DNA from: Aegilops tauschii subsp. strangulata
Lineage: Eukaryota; Streptophyta; Magnoliopsida; Poales; Poaceae
Length of the DNA stretch: 64,000 nucleotides
Assembly (NCBI RefSeq): GCF_002575655.3
Contig: NC_053035.3
Span: 376,193,792 to 376,257,791 of the forward strand
Direction of reading: 5' to 3'
Positions within the stretch are counted from its first letter, which is position 1, and the number at the start of each line of letters is the position of its first letter. Below are positions 56,074 to 64,000 of the stretch, piece after piece. The notes beneath the pieces are model-generated. The model saw only the letters and a list, made by a program, of their open reading frames with translations. It was not told where the DNA came from and ran no database searches. The translations under genes and the position numbers were made by a program.

Positions 56074-57793
56074 TGTTGGAAATATGCCCTAGAGGCAATA
56101 ATAAAATGGTTATTATTATATTTCCTTGTTCATGATAATTGTCTATTGTTCATGCTATAATTGTGTTGTCCGGAAATCGTAATACATGTGTGAACACATG
56201 GACCATAACATGTCCCCAGTGAGCCTCTAGTTGACTAGCTCGTTGATCAATAGATGGTTACGGTTTCCTGACCATGGACATTGGATGTCATTGATAACGG
56301 GATCGCATCATTAGGAGAATGATGTGATGGACAAGACCCAATCCTAAGCATAGCACTAGATCGTGTAGTTCGTTTGCTAAAGCTTTTCTAAATGTCAAGT
56401 ATCATTTCCTTAGACCATGAGATCCTGCAACTCCCGGATGCCGGAGGAATGCTTTGGGTGTACCAAACGTCACAACGTAACTGGGTGTCTATAAAGGTGC
56501 ACTACAGGTATCTCCGAAAGTGTCTGTTGGGTTGGCACGGATCGAGACTGGGATTTGTCACTCCGTATGACGGAGAGGTATCTCTGGGCCCACTCGGTAA
56601 TGCATCATCATAATGAGCTCAATGTGACCAAGTAGTTGTTCACGGGATCATGCATTACGGAACGAGTAAAGTGACTTGCCGGTAACGAGATTGAACGAGG
56701 TATTGGGATACCGACGATCAAATCTCGGGCAAGTAACGTACCGATTGACAAAGGGAATTGTATACGGGATTGCTTGAATCCTCGACATCGTGGTTCATCC
56801 GATGAGATCATCGTGGAACGTGTGGGAGCCAACATGGGTATCCAGATCCCGTTGTTGGTTATTGGCTAGAGAGTTGTCTCGGTCATGTCTGCATGATTCC
56901 CGAACCCGTAGGGTCTACACACTTAAGGTTCGATGACGCTAGGGTTATAAGGAAGATTTGTATGTGATTACCGAATGTCGTTCGGAGTCCCGGATGAGAT
57001 CCCGGACGTCACGAGGAGTTCCGGAATGGTCCAGAGGTGAAGATTTATATATGGGAAGTCATCATACGGTCACCGAAAATATTCGGGGGTATACCGGTAT
57101 TGTATCGGGACCACCGGAGGGGTTCCGAGGGTCCACCGCGAGGGTCCACCTGCCCCGGAGGGCCTTATGGGCTGTAGGTGGAAGGGAACCAGCCCCTAAG
57201 TGGGCTGGGCGCCATCCCCCTAGGGCCCATGCGCCTAGGGTTGGGGGGGAACCCTAAAGGGGGCGCCCCTTGCTTGGGGGGCAAGCCCCCTCCCCCTTGG
57301 CTGCCGCCCCCCTCTAGATCTCATCTAGAGGGGCCGACCCCCTTCTCCCTATAAATAGAGGGGTAGAGGGAGGGCTGCATGACCACATCCAAGGCGCAGC
57401 CCCTCCCCTCCCCAACACCTCTCCTCCTCCACGTGAGCTTGGCGAAGCCCTGCCGGAGAACTACCACTCCATCACCACCACGCCGTCGTGCTGCTGTTGG
57501 AGCCCTCTTCCTCAACCTCTCCCTCCTCCTTGCTGGATCAAGGTGCGGGAGACGTCACCGGGCTGCACGTGTGTTGAACGCGGAGGCGCCGTTGTTCGGC
57601 GCTTGGATCGGAATCAACCGCGATCTGAATCGCTACGAGTACGACTCCCTCATCCGCGTTCTTGTAACGCTTCCGTCTCGCGATCTTCAACGGTATGAAG
57701 ATGCACTTCCCTCTCTCTCTCGTTGCTAGTTACTCCGTAGATTGATCTTGGTGATGCGTAGAAATTTTTTAATTTCTGCAACGATCCCCAACA
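56074..57793 (+). repeat. Inner Angela-type solo LTR (1720 bp)
   Basis: Begins TGTTGGAAATATGCCCTAGA and ends GATCCCCAACA. The target duplication CGAAT is at 56069-56073 and 57794-57798. It belongs to the Angela/BARE subgroup, distinct from its host LTR, which begins TGAAGG. The TATA box TATAAATA is at 57350-57357. ORFs inside are not supported. Confidence 0.93.
57350..57357 (+). promoter_or_regulatory. TATA box of the inner Angela-type solo LTR
   Basis: TATAAATA in CCCTATAAATAGAGGGG. It is about 440 bp from the LTR end, typical of this group. Confidence 0.65.
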
Positions 57794-58777
57794 CGAATAT
57801 AGTCGTCCAATATATCGATCTTTACGTCTCGACCATTTCGAGACTCCTCGTCATGTCCCCGATCTCATCCGGGACTCCGAACTACCTTCGATACATCAAA
57901 ACACATAAACTCATAATATAACCGTCATCGAACTTTAAGTGTGCGGACCCTATGGGTTCGAGAACAATGTAGACATGACCGAGACACGTCTCCGGTCAAT
58001 AACCAATAGCGGAACCTGGATGCTCATATTGGCTCCCACATATTCTACGAAGATCTTTATCGGTCAAACCGCATAACAACATACGTTGTTCCCTTTGTCA
58101 TCGGTATGTTACTTGCCCGAGATTCGATCGTCGGTATCTCAATACCTAGTTCAATCTCGTTACCGGCATGTCTCTTTACTCATTCCGTAATACATCATCC
58201 CGCAACTAACTCATTAGTTACAATGCTTGCAAGGCTTATAGTGATGTGCATTACTGAGTGGGCCCAGAGATACCTCTCCGACAATTGGAGTGACAAATCC
58301 TAATCTCGAAATACGCCAACCCAACAAGTACCTTCGGAGACACCTGTAGAGCACCTTTATAATCACCCAGTTACGTTGTGACGTTTGGTAGCACACAAAG
58401 TGTTCCTCCGGTAAACGGGAGTTGCATAATCTCATAGTCATAGGAACATGTATAAGTCATGAAGAAAGCAATAGCAGAATACTAAACGATCGAGTGCTAA
58501 GCTAACTGAATGGGTCAAGTCAATCACATCATTCTCCTAATGATGTGATCCCGTTAATCAAATGACAACTCATGTCTATGGTTAGGAAACATAACCATCT
58601 TTAATTAACGAGCTAGTCAAGTAGAGGCATACTAGTGACACTGTTTGTCTATGTATTCACACATGTATTATGTTTCTGGTTAATACAATTCTAGCATGAA
58701 TAATAAACATTTATCATGATATAAGGAAATAAATAATAACTTTATTATTGCCTCTAGGGCATATTTCCTTCAACAAC

Positions 58778-61700
58778 CCGGTCAAGGAGCCGCTTCTCTG
58801 CTGCAATCACGAGGGACTCGGCTAGCCCGCTGCTGTCTTCGGCACAGGCGGATGACTTTTTGTAGTCTCCTGCTATGGTTAGGATTCCCTTGGTGCTTGG
58901 CATCTTCCTCTTGAGGTAAGCATAGTGGGGGACCACCATGAACTTGGCCAGAGCAGGTCGGCCAAGTAGCGCATGATAGGGGCTTTCAAGGTCCACCACC
59001 TCAAACCAGACTGGCTCTCGGCGGAAGTGATCTTTGTCTCCAAAGAGGACGTCTATCTGGATCTTGCCGATTGGTGAGCAGGAAAGGCCAGGGACTATGC
59101 CATGGAATACAGTCCGACTGGGCTGAAGCTGTTTCTGCTTGATTCCTAACTTCTCCATAGTGTCACGGTATAGGATGTTGATGATGCTGCCGCCATCTAT
59201 CAGAACTCGGGAGAAGCGAGCAGCCCGCCTCTCTGTTGCGAAGGTGGCATCCAAGACCAGGGCATAAGAACCAGGAGAAGGCATCACCTCCGGGTGGTCG
59301 GCCCTGCTCCAGCTGATAGGCTTCTCAGACCAATGCATGAACTCGGGGGTCTCTGATGCTACTGCATGTACTTCTTGTTGCCGCCAGCCGGTTGTCCTGT
59401 GCCTGTCGTCAACCACGCTGGTGAAGACGACGTAAGCTCCATGCTCTTCAAGGTATTCATCTTGTATTGCGCCGACTGGCCGGGCCGCCGGCTGCTGGGG
59501 AGGAGGAGGCGGCGGGCCGGCAGGCGGAGGAGGCAGGAGTCCGTCGCCCTTGGCGATCCTGGTGAGCCAGTGGCACTTCCGAGTGGTGTGGTTGGACGGC
59601 TTCGTGCCGCTGTGGAACTTGCAGGGGCCATCGAGAGTCTGCTCATATGAGAAGGCGGGCAGACAGTTGGGCTTGCCGCCCTTCTGACGCTTGGGAGGAG
59701 GCTGCCCTTCCGGCTGCTGGTCTTCAACTCTCACCACCTGCCGGCTTGTAGAAGCCGGCTGCATGGCCTTGCGCTTGTTGTCATTCTATTGCTGACGCCG
59801 ACTGGTGTCACCAGCCGGAGTCCGAGGAGCTTGAGGAGCCACTTTGCCAGATGCATCGACTTGGATCTCCGCCTTCATGGAGGAGTCGGCCGTGGCGTAC
59901 TTATCTGCTATGATCAGCAGTTTGTCGAGGGTCGCCGGCTCGTCGCAGAGAAGCCGGTGCTTGAGGAGGGTGCCTTCTCGGCACCCGGCAGTGAAGTACT
60001 CGATGGTCTGCACCTCGTGCACGCCTTCGCAAGAGTTGCGCAGCTCGGCCTAATGCGTGAGGTAATCGCGAGTTGATTCGTTGGGGCCTTGGATGCACAA
60101 GGAGAGCTGGCGGGGCTTGGGAGGCCGCTTGTACGTGCTGGTGAAATTACAGACGAAAGCTTCAGTGAAATCTACCCAGCTGTTGATGCTGCGGGGCTTC
60201 AGGCTTTTCAACCATGTCCGGGTTGTGCCCAAGAGCATGAGCGGAACATACTTCACGGCTACGCGCTTGTTGCCGTTTGCTATGCTGACGGCCGTAGAGT
60301 AGTCGACCAGCCAGTCCTCCAGCTTTATGGAGCCAGTGTACTTGGGCATATCTCTTGGGAGCGTGAACCCTTTGGGGAAGGGCTCGTCATGGATGCGGGG
60401 GCCAAAACAAGGCGGACCCAACGCGTCTTCCTCTTCTAGCGCCAAGGATCGGTTGAGGCGGTCGATCCGGTGGCGGGCATCATTCTCTCCGACTCCTTCT
60501 CGGCGGCCAAGGCGGTCGCCGAGTGTCGGGTGGTCAACAGGCGGCGGGGATGCACGCCTCTCCCTGCGGGGAGGAGGGGGAGGGGGACAGTCGTCCCATC
60601 GTTCCACTGCTCTTGGGTGGCCGTCTTGGTCGCGCTCGATGGTGATGCGAGTCCGGCTGCGGCTGGCAGCCGGCTCCTTGTCTCTTCTATCGCGGACACC
60701 ACCAGTCGGCTTCCAGGATGTCACGCCTTGATCTCGGCGAGGAGGCGGGTCGTCGTTCCGCCGGTCGGGTGCTTCGGTGCGGCAGCCGGCTTCTTGCTGC
60801 TCGGCGGCCGCGTCAATGGCCCGCTGGACGCGCTCCGTCATGTGGCGACGCTCGTCGCCCTCGATCTTGTCCAGCTCGTCTGCTGCCGCCTGGGCAGCTT
60901 GTATATTCTCCGTGGGCGTGGTGTAGACAGGGCGATCTGCCCCGAACATGCTGGCAATGACCGCGCCGCGCTGCCGGACCGTGCCGATGCGGCTAGGCCC
61001 ACCAGGAGCCGGCGTGCCGCCAACGGCGCGGTCCATCTCACGCTGGTAAGCCTCCGAAAGGCGTTTCATGCTGGCTAGCTTCTTGGCGCTTTCGACGAGC
61101 TGGACGCGGCGTGCTTCCAGCGTCTCGGCGTCGGCGTCCTCTGGGATGGGCGCAGACAGGTCTTGCAACGCCGCCTCGAGCGGGTCTCGAGCACCGTCAC
61201 CGGAAACTCCCTCATGGCTGATGATGAGCACCTCCGTGACGGTGCTGCCGTCGCTGCCCTCGTGAGGAAGCGATTCGTCGTAGACCACCACGTCGGTGGG
61301 GAACGCGTCGAGCGACGCCGTGTCAGAGTCGACAAGCGTCGGGTCGGTAGAACTAACCGACTCCAGGTCCAAAGCCGGCTCGCTGACGATGTGGAGCTGG
61401 TCGAGGAGGCGGACGAGGCGGCTCTCGGGGCCATCTGTGCCCGTGTCAGATATGGGCTCGTCGGAGAGGCGAATCTTGCCAACAAGATCGGCGAGGCAGC
61501 TCACCGCGCAGGCGACCTCTGCGCCGTGCAGCGTGTCGGCGCAGACGCCGTCTGGCGTGCCGGGCTGGGTGCGCTCGCCAGGAAGGAACAGGGTTCCCGT
61601 CCAGAATAGGTCTCCGGACGACGGTGCACCTCGCACCACGGTGGGCGCCAAATGTCGGGGGTTGGGTGCGACATATGCCAAGGGATGGCTTATCATGGTG

Positions 61701-61831
61701 GGAGCGAGTAGAACGTCGCCGGTGCCCGGAAGCGGGATGAGGCGTAGACACGAACGTCGGCGTACTTTACCCAGGTTCGGGGCTCTCCTAGGAGATAACA
61801 CCCCTAGTCCTGCTCTGCGGGGTCTCCGCAT
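58778..61831 (-). pseudogene. gag: Element D gag and protease, with two in-frame TAG stops
   Basis: One frame runs from within the 5' LTR (ATG at 61829-61831, or 61694-61696) through the primer-binding site to the protease. It has an acidic N-terminal part, a basic Arg/Pro-rich middle, the gag core (FPKGFTLPRDMPKYTG, then RTWLKSLKPRSINSWVDF; 60390-60130), a zinc-knuckle-like C-x2-H-x7-H-x4-C (CKFHSG...HTTRKC; about 59620-59570), a Pro-rich stretch, and the protease with VLIDGGSIINILY (about 59190). TAG stops are at 60050-60052 and 59786-59788. It continues into pol beyond the solo LTR. The LTR-embedded start is discussed in the findings. Confidence 0.85.
61636..61650 (-). promoter_or_regulatory. 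Primer-binding site of element D
   Basis: TGGCGCCCACCGTGG on the minus strand, two bases after the 5' LTR. The TGGCGCC form is usual for Tat-type elements in grasses. The tRNA is not assigned. Confidence 0.7.
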
Positions 61832-62797
61832 GATCACTAAGGCACTAGTGAGTACAATGGTGCTCCTCGAGCTGTATGCTAGAGGTAGGAGAAAGCAGGG
61901 CTAGCTCTCCCCTCTCTCTATGTGTGTGTCTAGGTCTAACAGGTTGGGAACCCTTTGCATGGGTGCCCTGGGGGGTTTATATAGGCCTACCCCCCAGGGA
62001 TACAATGGTAATCCGGCCGGGTGTAGGGCCCTGCTGTCAGCGTCTCTGGTCGCCGGCTTCTCTGCTAGCTGCTGGGGCCCGCCGCCTGGTGGGCCCCGCC
62101 GACTGGTCTGGTACGGGGCCGACAGGCCGCTCCCGCCGCTCGCGGGTCTTGCCGGCTGCTTGTTACTGTAGCCGTCATGCTAACGACGCACGCTTGGTCG
62201 GGAAGGCGTGGCTACAGTCCCGTCGTCTGGTGGGAGGTCGCTGTAGCCACACCATGTCTCATCTGGTTAATGGTGCACGGACTCCGAGGGAGGAGTGGGC
62301 CGCCTGCTAGAGGCCGGCCTCTCTCGGGTCCGACTGGTCAGGTTCTGCCGCCTTCCGGGCTCTCGCTGCCTGGTAGGGCCCGCCGCCTATGGGCCGCACC
62401 GACAAGCCGTCGTGGGAGCAGGGCTCCGCCTGACAGGGGTGACGTCAAGGGTGGAGTGACAACAGTGCCGCGCCGTGCGGAGATCTCCGCCTGTACGGGG
62501 CACTGTGGTCACGCCGTGCCCTGGATATGGGGTGATGGGCTACACTGTAGCCACATCCTGTCTTATCTTCTTAATAGAGGCGCAGACTTTGAGGGCGTCG
62601 TGGGCCGCCTGCTAGGAGTCGACCCGTCTTGGGGCCGTCTTCTGATGCGTGGCCGCCTTCTGGCAGCCGGCCGCTTGACCCAACCGGCCACCAGAAGGCG
62701 GCGCTTCATTCTTGATGCTTGAGGGGCGCAGCTGGTCCCGATGTCTTGAAACGTTCAGGGACTCGGGTTAGGCTACCCGTGGCCCATTACTCCGACG
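61653..62797 (-). repeat. 5' LTR of element D (1145 bp)
   Basis: Colinear with the left LTR with few differences, including the identical TATA hairpin at 61968-61997. It ends next to the target duplication TTGTG (62798-62802); the expected final A (plus strand) is G. Confidence 0.92.
61968..61997 (-). promoter_or_regulatory. LTR promoter TATA box of element D in a perfect inverted repeat
   Basis: TATATAAA on the minus strand (61976-61983) beside stems CTGGGGGGT (61968-61976) and ACCCCCCAG (61989-61997). The transcript would start near 61950, upstream of both LTR ATGs. Confidence 0.7.
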
Positions 62798-62802
62798 TTG
62801 TG

Positions 62803-63529
62803 GAAGCTTGGTTTGATCAAGCTGCTTAATATTGGAAACAAGATATAGCGCTTACTTAGGGAAATTATATTGAAGCACATAACTGGTTGAAGATTATGAA
62901 GCGCCTTGAATTTGAATAAAACCATGCTCCTTCTTGTTCATAAAATGGTTGGTTCGGTTGTTGATCCATCGATTAAATAAATTAGGTCGTAAGATCGGTC
63001 AAGAATTTCGTTATATCCATTTCTTATAGCTTCCATTTTATATCATTTGTTATACCATCCATTTTGTGTTTCACCATAGGGATAGGATCTAGAATAGAAG
63101 TAATAAAGTAAATAAAAAGAGAGAGGGGAACTGAAAAAACGTCTTATATACGGCACAGAGGTAGTAGTATTTTAGAGCGATAGAAAATAAACGGTGAAAA
63201 ATAACACACGGCCTGTGAAAAAGGGGAAAAGAAACGAAGAGTAGCACACGGACATGCAGTTGGCTGATTGATTTCCATCTCAAGCATAGGCATCGCAAAT
63301 ATTGCATATCCACCCGGACTCGGCAAAGCTCCACTAATATAAAGACAAGGTAACAGACGCATGAAAGAAAATTTCCAATGCATTCCAACACACAAGTTGG
63401 GTATCAACACACGCCATGACGCCGGGATCAAGCCAGACTGCAGTGCATCCACAGCAACTACGCTGAACGTAGCAGTAATGCAGAGACATGAAGTGATTGC
63501 AAGACATTTGTTTTTTCGTTTAGGCCAAT
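62803..63529. other. Unassigned AT-rich sequence right of element D
   Basis: No gene, LTR or terminal repeat is recognised. This is the continuation of the sequence at 45253-45312 that D split. Small ORFs at 63089-63391 (minus) have no known product. Confidence 0.5.
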
Positions 63530-64000
63530 TTTACCGCGCGACCCCATCCTGTCCGTGTGTGTCCGTTTGGAGTAAAACGGATGAACCAGACGGCCCAGCG
63601 CGCGGGCGCAAACGGACTTTTGTCCGTTTTGTGTCCGCTTTCGACACATCCCCGGCCCAAGTTTGCGCTGCTTTTGGGGTGAAACGGACAGCACGTGGAC
63701 GCGCGGGCCGTCTGCGCGTGTCCTCCCCTGGCCCGCCCGTCGGTGGCACAGGGGCGCCTTTTTCTATCCGCCCCCTCCCTCCTCCGGCCGCACGCCCTCC
63801 ATTCTTCTCCACTCTTCCCCACACTTTCCTCGCCGCCGCCGCCGCCGCTGCTGCCATTGTAGCTATGCAGCTCGGACGCGCGCTCGCCCAACCCCTTTCC
63901 CTCGGCGCCCCCGAGCTACCCAACCACGGCCACCTGTTTTGCGCACCCGCCGGCCGGATTTGGGGCGGATCCAGTCGGTCTTGAGCTCGCCTGGCTGTGG
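63530..64000. other. GC-rich region with repeated TCCGTTT motifs and a GCC microsatellite
   Basis: The heptamer TCCGTTT or its complement AAACGGA appears at least five times (63562-63690), including two hairpin pairs. A GCC run is at 63832-63849. This could be a gene's upstream region and 5' end or a MITE-type element. An open frame (63361-63984) and ATG at 63865 are seen, but I cannot support a gene. Confidence 0.45.

Larger units (their letters stand above)
55334..58772 (-). repeat. Outer Copia solo LTR in pol of element D (1714 bp without its insert)
   Basis: Same family as the LTRs of element C, in reverse orientation; plus-strand ends are TGTTGGGGAAC and ATTTCCTTCA. The target duplication ACAAC is at 55329-55333 and 58773-58777. 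It is split by the inner solo LTR. Parts are 55334-56073 and 57799-58772. A TATA box (minus) lies at about 55751-55758. Confidence 0.92.
45318..62797 (-). mobile_element. Tat-lineage Gypsy element D with antisense gene
   Basis: Complete element of 17.5 kb: LTRs at 45318-46461 and 61653-62797, with the target duplication TTGTG at 45313-45317 and 62798-62802. Gag-protease-RT-RNase H-second RNase H-integrase is on the minus strand (61831 to 51783). Between pol and the 3' LTR is an oppositely oriented, spliced gene on the plus strand (46930-51059). Two nested Copia solo LTRs (55334-58772) interrupt pol. A second RNase H-like domain and an antisense ORF after pol are known for the Tat/Ogre/Grande group. 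The terminal base of each LTR outer end has mutated (CA to TA and CG). Stops and a frameshift disable gag-pol. Confidence 0.92.

Noticed and set aside
63361..63984. 207-aa plus-strand ORF at the right edge
   Set aside because: Compositionally biased, crosses the TCCGTTT cluster and GCC run; no domain, and the gene, if any, would extend beyond the window.

Overview
This window is a gene-poor, transposon-packed stretch of a large grass genome. The long terminal repeats (LTRs) of the BARE/WIS/Angela Copia group, the Athila-type Gypsy elements resembling Sabrina/Fatima/WHAM, and LARD-like elements with LTRs over 4 kb all point to the Triticeae, most likely wheat or a close relative. Family names are recalled from sequence character, not from a search. 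No RNA genes, CRISPR arrays or bacterial-style operons were seen.

Positions 1-36256 form one nested stack. The outer layer is a minus-strand, non-autonomous Athila-type element (E), whose 5' LTR is at 34570-36256 and which is inserted in the 5' part of a LINE. Into E went a Tat-type Gypsy element (A, 1-3400, running off the left edge), a 4.1 kb solo LTR of a LARD-like family (3809-7918, TSD TTTTC), a complete Copia element (C, 8355-25358, TSD ATAAG), and a LARD-like element of the same family as the solo LTR (26658-33609) carrying two related minus-strand ORFs. C itself holds a second Athila-type element (S, 11337-19634, TSD TTGTT) that landed exactly six codons into its gag gene.

Positions 36257-41610 are a decayed L1-type LINE. 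Next comes the only ordinary host gene: a four-exon alpha/beta hydrolase on the minus strand (42555-43904), with TATA box, intact catalytic triad and a probable GC-AG intron. A 686-bp PIF/Harbinger MITE (44564-45249, TSD TAA) lies upstream of it.

Positions 45318-62797 are a 17.5 kb Tat-type Gypsy element (D, TSD TTGTG). Its gag-pol runs on the minus strand. A separate antisense gene on the plus strand (about 46930-51059) has its own TATA box, six exons whose phases fit for the last four introns, and a protein of the 'putative gypsy type transposon' (Transposase_28) kind. D's gag-pol is split by a minus-strand Copia solo LTR (55334-58772, TSD ACAAC), itself split by a plus-strand Angela-type solo LTR (56074-57793, TSD CGAAT). 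The last 1.2 kb is mostly unassigned and becomes GC-rich, like a promoter or transposon end.

The points most worth follow-up are the duplicated dsRNA-binding-like ORFs with private TATA boxes in the LARD-like element, the spliced antisense gene in D, the polypurine-tract 14-mer repeated inside E and S, and the TATA boxes sitting in perfect inverted repeats in the Tat-type LTRs.
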